DNA of 64,000 nucleotides from an uncultured Eubacteriales bacterium (GCA_900542445.1 UQNN01000007.1:88886-152885); one strand, 5' to 3'. Numbered from the stretch's first letter, positions 34,122-43,609 are shown. Notes: generated from the letters alone by a model not told the origin. A program made the numbers and translations.

Positions 34122-34712
34122 CTACATCACTTCAATCCGCTCGATCATCCGCCTGCCCTGTCCCGTCGGCACGGTGACGGCAAGCGCCGCATTCACCCGC
34201 GCGATGTTCGGCGCGAGCCGCGTGACCAACCCAGCGCGCTCGTCAAACCGTTCCGGCGCATGCAGCGGCGCAAAGCGAAGCGGCACAACCGCGTCATAGG
34301 CGGGCAGCCCCTCCGCCGCACCCGCACGCATCAGCAGCGCATCCGCGCCCGCGTCCCCCGCCAGCCGCATGGTCAGGTAGCGCAGCAGCACATTCGGCGC
34401 GGCCTGCTCGGTTTCACCCGCTTCCGGCATATCGGGCGCTTCCGGACGCAGTTCAAGCTGAATCAGTCCGTCCGGCCAGATGAGCGCGTAGCCGTGCGGC
34501 GCGGGTTCGATTCGGCTGACCTTCCCCTGTTCCAGCGCCAGTTCCAGCGCCATCGGCTTGGCGTTTTCGGTCAGGGGCATGTATTCGATGAAGATTTCCG
34601 CGTCTCTCGCCGTTGGGAACGTCTGCCCCTCGCCGTCCACCGGCCCGCAGAATTGCCCGTTGATCGTCAGTAAGCCCCGTATCGCGCATTGAATGCAGAG
34701 CATGCACCGCAT
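34122..34712 (-). CDS. Hypothetical protein downstream of dgoK
   Basis: 196 residues, no recognised family. The N-terminus MRCMLCIQCAIRG is cysteine-rich (C3, C6, C9), followed by a glycine-rich beta segment. There is no transmembrane helix or signal peptide; the composition is alanine, proline and leucine-rich with many predicted strands. The ATG at 34712 is preceded by GAGAGGTG; a longer in-frame extension has no ribosome site. It is 83 bases downstream of dgoK and probably co-transcribed. Function not known. Confidence 0.65.
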   Translation of the reverse strand: MRCMLCIQCAIRGLLTINGQFCGPVDGEGQTFPTARDAEIFIEYMPLTENAKPMALELALEQGKVSRIEPAPHGYALIWPDGLIQLELRPEAPDMPEAGETEQAAPNVLLRYLTMRLAGDAGADALLMRAGAAEGLPAYDAVVPLRFAPLHAPERFDERAGLVTRLAPNIARVNAALAVTVPTGQGRRMIERIEVM

Positions 34713-34795
34713 GGCGTTCACCTCTCGTTTCTTCTTCGGTATATGCAAAAAGAGGAGAGGCATATGCCCCTCCCCCGTCTGCGTCTTTCAGCAGC

Positions 34796-35869
34796 TTACA
34801 GCCCAATCTCCGCCGCGCCGACGACGCCCATCCGGGCGGACAGCTCGCGCGGAACAGCAATCGCGCCCTCGTGGCCCAGCGCTTCCAGCACGTCGATCAT
34901 CGCCTGCTGCACGGGCGCCTTGCCCGCGACATAAATGCGCGGCTCGACGATTTCGCGCGGTCCGTTCATGTCCGGCGCAATGCCGAGCGCCGCGCCAAGG
35001 TTGCGGTGCAGCGGGATGACGTTATCCGGCATGGGGATTTCTTCCGGCTGATCCGGCAGAAACGCTTCCATCGCCTGCACGTCGAGCGCCAGCGCCGCGC
35101 CGAGCAGATAGCTTTGCACCTCTGCATGGCTGCGCTTGCCGAGCGTCTTCAAAATGCGCCCGGAGAACGCCGCGCGGCCCAGCCCGCTCTGCGAACAGGC
35201 CCACGCGCCCTCCATCGCCATCCGACTGTCATAGGCCTCCGGGGCGACAAACGTGCCGCCGACCGCGTCAGCCAGAATGGTATGATGGGTCATCGCGTCG
35301 AGCAGTTCGCCGGAAATCGAGGTCATGCAGCCGAGGATTTTGCCTTCCGCGCTCATGGCGACGAATTTATTGTGCGAACCGGGCAGGATGAACATGGCGC
35401 TGGTCTCCGGTTCAAGCAGCATGAACAGGCCGACGGCTTCGGTCTCCTCCCCGCGCATCATATCCATCATCCCGAAATTATCCAGATCGACCGGTCCGGC
35501 GAAATTGCGCACGCCGGGGATGAAATGGATCGGGAACGGCGCGATCTCCGGGAAGGTCTGCGTCCGCATTGCGTCGTGCAGATCGCCCACCGACGCGGGC
35601 GCGGGCACATGCGGAATTTCGAGCAGCCCCATGTCGCTGGTAATCATGCCGTATGCGACGCACTTTTTCACGTCGCCCGCGCCCAGCCCATTCCGAGCCA
35701 GCAGCCGGTCGATGCAGGCCCGGAGCGTCGTTTTCAGATATTGATTATTTCCGTCAACAGCCGTATGGCGGACGCCGCCGTCCTCCTTCACCGCGTCAAC
35801 GGGCTTTTGTTTTTCATCCAGCAGCGTCACGCGCAGGTTCGTCGTGCCGCCGTCAATCACCAGAAACAT
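34796..35869 (-). CDS. dgoK: 2-dehydro-3-deoxygalactonokinase
   Basis: 357 residues of the DgoK (ASKHA-fold) family. The N-terminal phosphate loop is VIDGGTTNLRVTLL; YGMITSDMGLLEIPHVPAPA, FIPGVRN and ILPGSHNKFV are characteristic blocks. It phosphorylates 2-keto-3-deoxy-galactonate (or gluconate) at C6. The aldolase partner eda lies immediately upstream across repeat A6, so the two encode consecutive steps to pyruvate and a triose phosphate. No galactonate dehydratase or transporter is present in the window. Confidence 0.93.
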   Translation of the reverse strand: MFLVIDGGTTNLRVTLLDEKQKPVDAVKEDGGVRHTAVDGNNQYLKTTLRACIDRLLARNGLGAGDVKKCVAYGMITSDMGLLEIPHVPAPASVGDLHDAMRTQTFPEIAPFPIHFIPGVRNFAGPVDLDNFGMMDMMRGEETEAVGLFMLLEPETSAMFILPGSHNKFVAMSAEGKILGCMTSISGELLDAMTHHTILADAVGGTFVAPEAYDSRMAMEGAWACSQSGLGRAAFSGRILKTLGKRSHAEVQSYLLGAALALDVQAMEAFLPDQPEEIPMPDNVIPLHRNLGAALGIAPDMNGPREIVEPRIYVAGKAPVQQAMIDVLEALGHEGAIAVPRELSARMGVVGAAEIGL

Positions 35870-35883
35870 AGGCTTCCTTTCTT

Positions 35884-36040
35884 GGGGCTCTGCCCCAAAC
35901 CCCGGCAGGACCCTGGAACGTTATTCACTGTATCCCGCACAGCGGGCGTTCATTCCGTTCCTGCACCTCCCTCTTCGCTTCGCGACGGGATAATCAGCAG
36001 GCATTCAAAATTCCATGCCTGGGCACACATACGCGTCCAG
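35884..36040. repeat. Family A repeat, copy A6
   Basis: GGGGC-TCT-GCCCC, CCCCGGCAGGA, a GGAACG..CGTTCC pair enclosing CCCGC-ACA-GCGGG, CTTCGCTTCGCGA and GGCAT..ATGCC. It lies between eda (upstream) and dgoK. Confidence 0.75.
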
Positions 36041-36063
36041 GCGTTTTTAAACCCGCATTGGGC

Positions 36064-36738
36064 TTACGAATGCTTTTCGTTCCACGCCGCAATCGCGTCG
36101 GTGAACTGCTTCGCGCGCGCCTGAATCGCGGCAAAATCGCCGCTTTTCACAGCGGAAGCCAGCACGAGCTGACCGCCCACGCCGAAGCCGCAGACGCCCG
36201 CATCGAGGAACTGCTCCACATTTTCGGGCTTCACGCCGCCGACGGCGGACATATCGATATAACCCAGCGGCCCGCGCACAGCTTTGATGTAGTCCACGCC
36301 GAGCGTACCCGCCGGGAACAGTTTCACAATATCCGCGCCTGCGCCGTGCGCCGCGACGATCTCCGTCGGGGTCAGCGCGCCGGGCATGGAAACCATGCCG
36401 AGCTGACGGGTGCGGCGAATCACGCCGTAATCGACATTGGGCGAGATGACCAGGCACGCGCCCGCGTCACAGGCGGCCTCAACCTCCTGCACGGTCAGCG
36501 CCGTTCCACAGCCGACAAGCACGCGATCGCCGTATTTTTCGGCCGTATGGCGGATCTTTTCGGCGTTTTCCTTCACGCATTCGGCGCTGTCATGGTCGAA
36601 CGTAAATTCAAGCACGCGCACGCCGCCCGCAATCAGCGCCTCCACCACGCCGTCGAGCTTATCCGCCGGCACATGGCGCAGAATGGCAACAAGCTTTGCC
36701 GCCTTGATCTGCGTCAGCGCCTCATGATGTGACAACAT
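36064..36738 (-). CDS. eda: KDPG/KDPGal aldolase (bifunctional 4-hydroxy-2-oxoglutarate aldolase family)
   Basis: 224 residues, class I aldolase. AKLVAILRHVPADKL, RVLEFTFDHDSA, VGCGTALTVQEV, then the Schiff-base lysine in ADIVKLFPAG and AVGGVKPENVEQF near the phosphate site. It cleaves 2-keto-3-deoxy-6-phospho-sugar acid to pyruvate and glyceraldehyde 3-phosphate. It starts 15 bases after pepV. With dgoK it forms a two-step sugar-acid module. Gluconate or galactonate stereochemistry cannot be decided here. Confidence 0.94.
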   Translation of the reverse strand: MLSHHEALTQIKAAKLVAILRHVPADKLDGVVEALIAGGVRVLEFTFDHDSAECVKENAEKIRHTAEKYGDRVLVGCGTALTVQEVEAACDAGACLVISPNVDYGVIRRTRQLGMVSMPGALTPTEIVAAHGAGADIVKLFPAGTLGVDYIKAVRGPLGYIDMSAVGGVKPENVEQFLDAGVCGFGVGGQLVLASAVKSGDFAAIQARAKQFTDAIAAWNEKHS

Positions 36739-36753
36739 ATCCGTTTCCTCCGC

Positions 36754-38127
36754 TTATGCGCACAGGGCAACGATAGCATACGCATAGATACGCGCAGCTT
36801 TAACGAAGTTCGCCACATCGATGCTCTCGTTCGCCTGATGCTCCAACTCCAGTTCGCCGGGGAACATCATGCCGTAGGCCACGCCTTCCTTGAGGTGACG
36901 CGCATACGTGCCGCCGCCGATGGCGAACGGCTTCGCACTTTCGCCCGTGATCGTATTGTACACATCCATCAGCTTGGCGACCAGTTCGCTGGATTCCGGC
37001 ACATGATGCGGCACGCTCGGTTCAATCGGTTCGAGCGCATACCCCGCGGGCGCGAGGCGGCGCTGCACGGTTTCGCCGATGGTCTCCGGGTTGAAGAGCA
37101 CCGGATAGCGGCAGTCAAAGGTCACGTCGATTTTGCCTTCCCTGGCGAAGAGCAGGCCGAGGTTGATGGTCAGCGCGCCGGAAACCTTGTCGCTGCCCGC
37201 AATGCCCAGATCCTCGCCCGCAGACTCGCGGCCCGCCGCCTCATCCAGCAGCGCAATCGGCGCGCCGCCGATGCCGAGCTTGGCGAGCACGTGTACGAGC
37301 ATCTTCGCGGCGTTCTTGCCCTTCTCCGGCACGGACGCATGCGCGGATACGCCGGTCACGGTCAGGCGGGTGTTGCCGTCCACCAGTTCGCTTTCCAGCG
37401 CACAGTCCTCATCATCCACGTCAAACGCGTCCGCCGCGGCCTCGCGCCAGTCGCCCGCCAGCACGGCCACCGCCTGATTCGGCACGACGTTCACGCGCGT
37501 GCCGGAAGCGATTTCGATCAGCCGCGCGTCGTCGAGCGCCGCGTGCAGCGCCAGTTTGAGGCCGCCCTTTTCGGTGTTGATAAGCGGGAAATTCGCGTCC
37601 GGAGAGAAGCCCCTATCCGGCAGGCCGATTTTCTGCTCATAATATTCGAGATCCTGCATGCCGCACTCCTCGTCGCAGCCCAGAATCAGGCGGCAGCGGC
37701 GGCGGAGCGGAATGCCCGCATTCAGAATGGCCTTCATCGCGAACACGGCGGCCACACCCGGCCCCTTATCGTCGCTGGTACCGCGGCCGATCATGCGACC
37801 GTCGATGATTTCCGCGCCGTAGGGATCGTGATCCCAGCCCTCGCCTTCCGGCACGACGTCCAGATGGCTCAGCACGGCGATCACCTCGTCGCCCTCGCCG
37901 ATTTCCGTGTCGCAGCAATAGCCGTCCACGTCGCGCGGCTCCATGCCCAAGCGCTTCAAATCCGCCATCGCGGTATCCAGCGCGCGGCGGACGTCCGCGC
38001 CAAAGGGCGCGTTCTCGGCGCTGCGCTCCGCGCGAACGCTCGGCACGCGAATCCAGCGCTGAAGCGTTTCGATCATATCGCCCTCAAGGGCTTTCAGTTC
38101 GGCATCCAGTTTCTCGTTGTACTGCAT
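36754..38127 (-). CDS. pepV: Dipeptidase PepV (M20 family)
   Basis: 457 residues, normal for PepV. Metal and catalytic motifs: LSHLDVVPEGEGW, GRGTSDDKGP, GCDEECGMQDLEYY, then the lid domain and a C-terminal GGGTYARHL with the last ligand region EHQANESIDV. It hydrolyses dipeptides in the cytoplasm. AAAGGAG precedes the ATG at 38127; a longer in-frame extension runs through repeat A7 and is not credible. It lies between patB and eda. Confidence 0.94.
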   Translation of the reverse strand: MQYNEKLDAELKALEGDMIETLQRWIRVPSVRAERSAENAPFGADVRRALDTAMADLKRLGMEPRDVDGYCCDTEIGEGDEVIAVLSHLDVVPEGEGWDHDPYGAEIIDGRMIGRGTSDDKGPGVAAVFAMKAILNAGIPLRRRCRLILGCDEECGMQDLEYYEQKIGLPDRGFSPDANFPLINTEKGGLKLALHAALDDARLIEIASGTRVNVVPNQAVAVLAGDWREAAADAFDVDDEDCALESELVDGNTRLTVTGVSAHASVPEKGKNAAKMLVHVLAKLGIGGAPIALLDEAAGRESAGEDLGIAGSDKVSGALTINLGLLFAREGKIDVTFDCRYPVLFNPETIGETVQRRLAPAGYALEPIEPSVPHHVPESSELVAKLMDVYNTITGESAKPFAIGGGTYARHLKEGVAYGMMFPGELELEHQANESIDVANFVKAARIYAYAIVALCA

Positions 38128-38148
38128 CTTGAAACTCCTTTCTTTTTC

Positions 38149-38318
38149 GGGGCGTTGGGGCGCTGCCCCAAACCCCGGCAGGGAACTCATTTCCCTGCAC
38201 CTTCTGGATATTGACTGCTTCGCAGTCCATAAGGCTTCAAACTTATTCTTTCCTTCTCCATGATTGCATGGCAATCATGGCATGGGAGGTGTCGGAACTT
38301 CAGATTTCGACCGTCCCC
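38149..38318. repeat. Family A repeat, copy A7 (full)
   Basis: GGGGC-GCT-GCCCC, CAGGGAACT../..TTTCCCTG, GACTGC-TTC-GCAGTC, CATGATTGC-ATG-GCAATCATG, GTCGGAACTTCAGATTTCGAC and the terminal CCGTCCCC. It ends exactly at the patB stop codon. Confidence 0.8.
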
Positions 38319-39494
38319 TTACCCCAAAACGGTTTTCAGGTGCGCCAGCGCCGCTTCAAGCTGCGCGCGCGGACAACCGATGTTCAGGCGGATAAATCCG
38401 CGCCCGCTTTCGCCGAAGGACAGGCCGTCGTTCACCTTCACATGCGCCTCAAAAATGCGGCGCATCAGCTCTTCCTGCTCAAGTTCCAGCGCGCGGCAAT
38501 CCAGCCATATCAGGTAGGTCGCCTCCAGCGGCGTGACGACCACCTTCGGGAAATTTGCCTTTGCATAGGCCATCACCAGGTCGCGGTTGTCCATCAGATA
38601 CGATTTCAGCCCGTCCAGCCACGCGTCGCAGCCGGTATAGGCCGCGCGCGTCGCCGCCAGAGCAAACACATTGCCGCTCTTCACGCCGCAGGAGGTGAAT
38701 TCCTTTGCAATCGCCTCGCGCATCTTCTCGTTTTTGCAGATCAGCGAAGCCTGCTGCAAGCCCGCGACATTGAACGTCTTGCTCGCCGCGCAAAGCATCA
38801 CCGCCAGCTCGTCCGCGTGCTCCATCGTCAGCACGCTGTGGTGCGCATTCGGCGCAAAGACGAAATCCGCATGAATCTCGTCGCAGACCAGCGGCACACC
38901 ATATTTATAGCACAGGTTGACCACGTCTGCAAGCTCTTCCTTCGTCCACGCGCGGCCGCATGGATTATGCGGCGAGCAGAACATGACCAGCTTCGCTTCG
39001 CGGGCGGCCAGTTTGCCTTCCGCGTCGACGAGGTTCAGCGTGTATCGGCCAAGCGCGTCGCGCGCCATCGGGCTTTCCACAATTCTACGCCCGCTCTCTT
39101 TGATGGAAGCGTAAAACGGGCCGTAAACTGGCGTGAAAATCAGCACGCCGTCGCCCGGCTCGGTCAGCGCGCGCACGCACAGACGCAGTTCGGATACGAC
39201 GCACGGCCCCATCAGCACGTCCTTCGGTTCAAAGCTGACCCCGTGGCGGCGCTTCCAGTAGTCGCGCAGCGCGCACGCATCCGCTTCGCCGCTCATCGTG
39301 TAGCCCCACGTTCCCTGATCGACGACCTTCTGCATGGCCTCGCGGATGGCGGGCGCGGACGGGAAATCCATATCCGCCACCCACATGGGCACCATATCCG
39401 GGTCGCGGTGCTCTTCCATCATGCCGTCCCACTTCATGCAGTCCGTACCGCGGCGCTCAAGCCCCGCATCAAAATACGCCTTGTCAAACTCCAT
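38319..39494 (-). CDS. patB: PatB/MalY-type PLP C-S lyase (cystathionine beta-lyase-like)
   Basis: 391 residues, fold type I PLP enzyme. MVPMWVADMDFPSAPAIREA is the MalY/PatB N-terminal hallmark; PLP lysine in CAASKTFNVAGLQ, MFCSPHNPCGRAW, and the C-terminal RLNIGCPR carboxylate-binding arginine. It releases thiol, pyruvate and ammonia from cystathionine or cysteine conjugates. GGAGG lies nine bases before the ATG. It is two bases downstream of a DUF6020-like gene, so co-transcribed. Confidence 0.93.
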   Translation of the reverse strand: MEFDKAYFDAGLERRGTDCMKWDGMMEEHRDPDMVPMWVADMDFPSAPAIREAMQKVVDQGTWGYTMSGEADACALRDYWKRRHGVSFEPKDVLMGPCVVSELRLCVRALTEPGDGVLIFTPVYGPFYASIKESGRRIVESPMARDALGRYTLNLVDAEGKLAAREAKLVMFCSPHNPCGRAWTKEELADVVNLCYKYGVPLVCDEIHADFVFAPNAHHSVLTMEHADELAVMLCAASKTFNVAGLQQASLICKNEKMREAIAKEFTSCGVKSGNVFALAATRAAYTGCDAWLDGLKSYLMDNRDLVMAYAKANFPKVVVTPLEATYLIWLDCRALELEQEELMRRIFEAHVKVNDGLSFGESGRGFIRLNIGCPRAQLEAALAHLKTVLG

Positions 39495-39496
39495 GG

Positions 39497-41071
39497 TTAT
39501 TCCTCCTTTGTTTTGCAAACCGCCAGCATCAGCGGCAAAAGGCAGACAAACGGATAAACGTACCGCCCCTGTACAACCGGGCCAAGCAGATAGGTTCCCC
39601 AAAGCAGCACGGGCAGAAGCAGCACCGCAAAGCACTTCCACCTGCCCGCATACATCGCGTGCAGCACGCACAGCCCCATCAGCCAGATGACCAGCCCGGC
39701 ATTGAATACCCAGCGCAGAAGCGGAAATTCATCCGCACCGTTCGCCCAAATGTGCACATCCAGCCATGCGCGGACTGCGTCAAAGCGCGAGGGATGCACA
39801 ATCGGCGGCTGCGTATACAGCGCGGTCAATACCCCTCCGTATGAGCCGGAATCGATGTACTCCGGCGTAACCCGGTAAGTCGTCGTCGGATATAAAAATG
39901 GAAGCATCAAATCCAGAAACGCATCCAGATAAATGCTCGGACACTTTCTGCCGATGGAAAGCCACAGCTTTGCCGCTCCGGCCGGATCCGCTTCAAACGC
40001 CTCGTTGTTGAAGCACCACTTCACCGGGTCGGCCAGCGTCGGATTATAGCGTTCATAGCCCCTGTCGCGCAGATAGGTATCCAACGCCTGCTGCTCCTCC
40101 TCGGTGAAAACCTCAGGCGCAAGCCGGTGCGCACGGGAAAGCTGCTGCATCGGCACGGAAAACATTTCGCGGATATTGCCCTTTCCGGCCTGTGTCGCCG
40201 CCGCCAACCCCTGATTGGCGGCGATGCTCAATATGGCGGCGATCAGCGCGTAACAGGCAATGCGGCGGACGCCTTTTCCAAAAAGCATCAGCAGCGCCAC
40301 CCAAACCAGCATCGCATAAATCATGTTGTTGCGCAGCAGACAGGCCAGCATCCCGCTGATCACCAGGATGATCAAGCGCGGCTTTGTCAGCGTCCCCACA
40401 CGCTGAAGCTCCAGCGTCAGGGCAAAAAACAGCGTCAAAAAACCGGAAAACAGCACATCCTTGGTGCAGGTGCTCGCAAAAATCATGTGATAGGGCCAGA
40501 GGGCGAATACCGCCGTGCAAACCCTCGCCGCACGGCGTGAACAGCTTCTGGAAATGGACGCACATGAAAGCGCGTAACCCTCCCCCAGAATTATAATCTG
40601 GATTGCGCTGTAAACCGCCGCGCACTTTTCCAGCGAACCCAGCGCTTCAAACAAAGATAGACACGCGCCTAAAAACAACGTGTGCGCCAACGGATGAAAC
40701 TGCGTGTACGCATGATATACGACCTGTTCAGCCTGCACCTGCGTGTCATAAGCAAACGTGCCCGGATAATAAATCAGAAAAATCGGCACGTAGCAGGCAA
40801 CGATCAGCAGAAACGCGAGGCCCGTCCGAAAGGGCTTTTCCGCCGCCTTCTCTCTGTCTGAATGCCTGGGCAGAATCTTTTCAAGCAGCACCCACAGCAC
40901 GCCGAACGCAACGCAGAAGGCAGGCAGAAGTCGCTTAATCGTTTCGCCGGGCTGCGTCGCTCCGTACTGCTCCATTTGTGACCCCAGCGCAAACAGAAGC
41001 GCATAGACCAATGCGCCAAACGTCAGCACGAGCCGTTTTCTTATTTTTTCTTTTTTCGGCACACTCGTCAT
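39497..41071 (-). CDS. DUF6020-like multi-pass membrane protein (paralogue a)
   Basis: 524 residues with about eleven helices. Conserved points shared with three other proteins in this window: LGSQMEQYGAT, then IYYPGTFAYDTQVQ (the acidic residue near position 109 sits at the outer face after a helix), FHPLAHTLFL, STCTKDVLFSGF, LLRNNMIYA, SVPMQQLSRAH, NPTLADPVKW and a C-terminal GPVVQGRYVYPF. The topology and the Asp after a helix recall GT-C glycosyltransferases or O-antigen polymerase-type proteins, but no activity is established. GAGGG precedes the ATG. It is co-directional with and just upstream of patB. Confidence 0.8.
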   Translation of the reverse strand: MTSVPKKEKIRKRLVLTFGALVYALLFALGSQMEQYGATQPGETIKRLLPAFCVAFGVLWVLLEKILPRHSDREKAAEKPFRTGLAFLLIVACYVPIFLIYYPGTFAYDTQVQAEQVVYHAYTQFHPLAHTLFLGACLSLFEALGSLEKCAAVYSAIQIIILGEGYALSCASISRSCSRRAARVCTAVFALWPYHMIFASTCTKDVLFSGFLTLFFALTLELQRVGTLTKPRLIILVISGMLACLLRNNMIYAMLVWVALLMLFGKGVRRIACYALIAAILSIAANQGLAAATQAGKGNIREMFSVPMQQLSRAHRLAPEVFTEEEQQALDTYLRDRGYERYNPTLADPVKWCFNNEAFEADPAGAAKLWLSIGRKCPSIYLDAFLDLMLPFLYPTTTYRVTPEYIDSGSYGGVLTALYTQPPIVHPSRFDAVRAWLDVHIWANGADEFPLLRWVFNAGLVIWLMGLCVLHAMYAGRWKCFAVLLLPVLLWGTYLLGPVVQGRYVYPFVCLLPLMLAVCKTKEE

Positions 41072-41109
41072 GCGCTGGCCCTCTCTTTTTATACGTAAAA
41101 GATCTTTTT

Positions 41110-41237
41110 CTCATGGATTGCAACGCAATCCAAAAATGGGAAATCCAAGAACCTCAGGTTCTTGGCGGAAATCTCAAGGAGCTGAAAGCAACTATGCGAG
41201 TTTCCCGGACTTGGGGCAGCGCCCCAACCGTCCTCTC
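41110..41237. repeat. Family A repeat, copy A8, overlapping a gene end
   Basis: TGGATTGC-AAC-GCAATCCA, CCAAGAACCT/AGGTTCTTGG, then the A5-like ending CAAGGAG...ACTATGCGAGTTTCCC, GGGGC-AGC-GCCCC and CCGTCC. Bases 41154-41237 are also the last 27 codons of the adjacent DUF6020-like gene on the minus strand. Confidence 0.75.
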
Positions 41238-42818
41238 CGTCTCCCCCTCTTTCGGCACGGCCAGCAGCAACGGGAGCATGCAGATAAACGGATACAGATA
41301 CCGCCCCTGCATCACCGGGCCGAGCAGATACGTGCCCCACAGCAGAATCGGCAGAAGCAGAATACCAAATCGCTTCCAATTCCCCGTGTACATCGCAAAG
41401 AGCGCGGAAAGCAGCATCAGCCAAATCACAACGCCCGCGTTGAACACCCAGCGCAGCGCCGGAATATCCCGCGCACCGGTTGACCAGATGTGCTCGTCCA
41501 GCCAGTCGCGCACGCCCTTGAATCGCGCGGGCTGATTCATGTCGTCTCCGCCGAACGGCATGGTCAGCGCGCGCGGAGACATGCCCGTTTCAATGTATTT
41601 GGCCGTACCCGCATACGCCCGATAGGGATACAGAAACGGCAGATCCAGCTCCAGCAGCGCGTCCAGATAAAGATCCGGCCGTCTCTGGCCGACGGTCAGC
41701 CAAAGTTTGAAAAAGCCCGCCTTATCTTCCAGAATCACATCGGTGGATAAATCGTTTTTCGTGAAGTCGGCCAGCGTCGCGTCATAGCGCGTGTAGCCCT
41801 CGTTGCCAAAGTATGTATCCATGGCAACCATTTCTTCGTCCGTAAAGGTTTCCGGGGCAAGCGTGTACACGCGGGAAAGCTGCTGCGCCGGAACGCTGAG
41901 CATCTCCTTCGCATCGCCGCTGTCCGCATGCGTCAGCGCAGCCAGCGCTTGATTGGCGCCCATGCCCAGCACCGCCGCCAGCAGCGCCCAGCAGGCCGCG
42001 CGGCGCACGCCCCTGCCAAACACGAGCAGCAGCGCCACCCAGACCAGCATAGCGTAAATCATGTTGTTGCGCAGCAGGCACGCCATCATGCCCGCAAACA
42101 CGCACATTGCCATGCGGCGCGCACAAAGGCCGCTCGCCTTCACATATTCCAGCGTGTAGGCGACGAACACCGCGAGGAACGCCGCAAACAGCACGTCCTT
42201 GGTAAAATTGCTGGCGAACACCGCATGATACGGGCAGAGGGCGAAAAACGCCGCCGCAATCCGCGCCGCTCTGCGCGAACAGGCGCGGGAAATCGACGCG
42301 CAGACCAGCGCAAAGCAGATTGATACCAGCGTCATCTGAATCGCGCTGCACAGCAGCGCGCACTTTTCAAAGGATTGCAGCAGGCCGTATGCGTCCAGAC
42401 AGAATTTGAGCAGCAGCGTATGCGCCAGCGGATAGAACATGCTGTAACTGTTCTTGGCGATCTGGAAGGTCTGCGCGGTCACGTCATAGGTGAACGAACC
42501 GGGAAATTCGATGAGCAGCATCGGCGTATAGCACGCGAAAAACAGCAGCGCCGCGCCCCATGTGCAGAAGGGTTTTTGGCTTTCGCGCGGCCTGCACATC
42601 AGTTTCGGCATCGCGATGGCCAACAGCGCCGCCAGCACGACAAAGGCGATCGGAAACGCGGCGGCAAACCGCGCAAGCGTCCTGCTCCATGCCGTCGCGC
42701 CGAACTGCTCGATCTGGCTGCACAGCGCCGTCAGCAGCGCATAGCCAAACGCGCCAAGCAGCAGCACGGCCAGCTTTCTGCCCCGGTTTTCGCAAAACAA
42801 GTTCTTTACTTTCTGCAT
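41154..42818 (-). CDS. DUF6020-like multi-pass membrane protein (paralogue b)
   Basis: 554 residues, same architecture as paralogue a: LCSQIEQFGAT, IEFPGSFTYDVTAQ, YPLAHTLLL, SNFTKDVLFAAF, LLRNNMIYA, SVPAQQLSRVY, ATLADFTKND and GPVMQGRYLYPF. After LLLAVPKEGETERTV the protein continues with GALPQVRETRIVAFSSLRFP, which is encoded by repeat A8 and has no counterpart in a. ATG 42818 overlaps the RsmC-like stop by 13 bases; a TTG at 42830 is the alternative. Probably surface-glycan related by topology only. Confidence 0.8.
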   Translation of the reverse strand: MQKVKNLFCENRGRKLAVLLLGAFGYALLTALCSQIEQFGATAWSRTLARFAAAFPIAFVVLAALLAIAMPKLMCRPRESQKPFCTWGAALLFFACYTPMLLIEFPGSFTYDVTAQTFQIAKNSYSMFYPLAHTLLLKFCLDAYGLLQSFEKCALLCSAIQMTLVSICFALVCASISRACSRRAARIAAAFFALCPYHAVFASNFTKDVLFAAFLAVFVAYTLEYVKASGLCARRMAMCVFAGMMACLLRNNMIYAMLVWVALLLVFGRGVRRAACWALLAAVLGMGANQALAALTHADSGDAKEMLSVPAQQLSRVYTLAPETFTDEEMVAMDTYFGNEGYTRYDATLADFTKNDLSTDVILEDKAGFFKLWLTVGQRRPDLYLDALLELDLPFLYPYRAYAGTAKYIETGMSPRALTMPFGGDDMNQPARFKGVRDWLDEHIWSTGARDIPALRWVFNAGVVIWLMLLSALFAMYTGNWKRFGILLLPILLWGTYLLGPVMQGRYLYPFICMLPLLLAVPKEGETERTVGALPQVRETRIVAFSSLRFPPRT

Positions 42819-43393
42819 GCGATCACCCAATAGCCGCCGTCCCGCTCGATGGTTTCGGCTTCAGCGTACAATTCTTTGAGGTATTTGAGCGCGCTCGGCG
42901 CGCCCTGCTGCTTGCGGATAACCAGCACCAGAATGCCGCCGTCGGCGAGGTGCGCTTTTGCATCTGCGAACATCTGATAAATCACGGCCTTGCCCGCGCG
43001 GATCGGCGGGTTGGTGATAACCGCGTCAAACTCGCCTTCGATATTGGCAAAGCCGTCGGAAAGCATAGCTTTGGCCTGCATGCTGTTTTTCTGCACATTG
43101 CGAACTGCGAGGTCGAGCGCGCGCTCATTCACGTCGGCCATCGTCACTTCCAGCGACGGGAAGCGGGAGAGCGTCATAACGGTCATCGCGCCCCAGCCGC
43201 AGCCCATATCGAGCACGCGCCCATGCAGTTCCGGCAGGCTTTTGCAGAGAATTTCGCTGCCGGGGTCGATATGCTGTTTGGAAAACACGCCCGCGTCCGT
43301 CTCAAACGCCAGCGTTTTCCCCATGAACACGCTGGTGAAATGTCGCTCTTCGTGTTCGCTGTTCGGGGCATGGGTATAATAATATTCAGGCAT
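42806..43393 (-). CDS. RsmC-like class I methyltransferase
   Basis: 195 residues. MPEYYYTH and HFTSVFMGKTLAFETDAGVF at the N-terminus, SAM motif VLDMGCGWGAMTV, MADVNERALDLAVRN and the catalytic NPPIRAGK, the form of NPPF found in RsmC/RlmG-type guanine-N2 rRNA methylases. It is half the length of E. coli RsmC, matching only the catalytic half, as is usual in Firmicutes. GGAG precedes the ATG. A 16S rRNA G1207-like target is inferred from the family. Confidence 0.88.
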   Translation of the reverse strand: MPEYYYTHAPNSEHEERHFTSVFMGKTLAFETDAGVFSKQHIDPGSEILCKSLPELHGRVLDMGCGWGAMTVMTLSRFPSLEVTMADVNERALDLAVRNVQKNSMQAKAMLSDGFANIEGEFDAVITNPPIRAGKAVIYQMFADAKAHLADGGILVLVIRKQQGAPSALKYLKELYAEAETIERDGGYWVIACRK

Positions 43394-43424
43394 AAAGGCT
43401 CCTTTCGGGTGAGAAAAACGGCTT

Positions 43425-43500
43425 GGGGCTTTGCCCCAAACCCCACCAAGAACCTGAGGTTCTTGGATTTCCCATCTTTGATTGCTTCTCAATCAAATGA
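43425..43500. repeat. Family A repeat, copy A9 (half element)
   Basis: GGGGC-TTT-GCCCC, AAACCCC, CCAAGAACCT/AGGTTCTTGG, ATTTCCCA and TTGATTG-CTTCT-CAATCAA. The remaining 43501-43609 up to the rsuA-like stop is A+T-rich with one AGCGCAC/GTGCGCT hairpin. Confidence 0.75.
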
Positions 43501-43609
43501 AAATATTTTTATTGCTGAAAAAACGTTGTAGGAGCGGAGCGCACAGTGCGCTGTCCTTTTTCTCCGAAAAACGCGCCCGTTTCACGAGTGCGCGTCCGTA
43601 TCAATCCGC

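Noticed and set aside
34481..34510. tRNA-like GGTTCGATTC sequence
   Set aside because: It lies inside a coding sequence and no cloverleaf can be formed around it.
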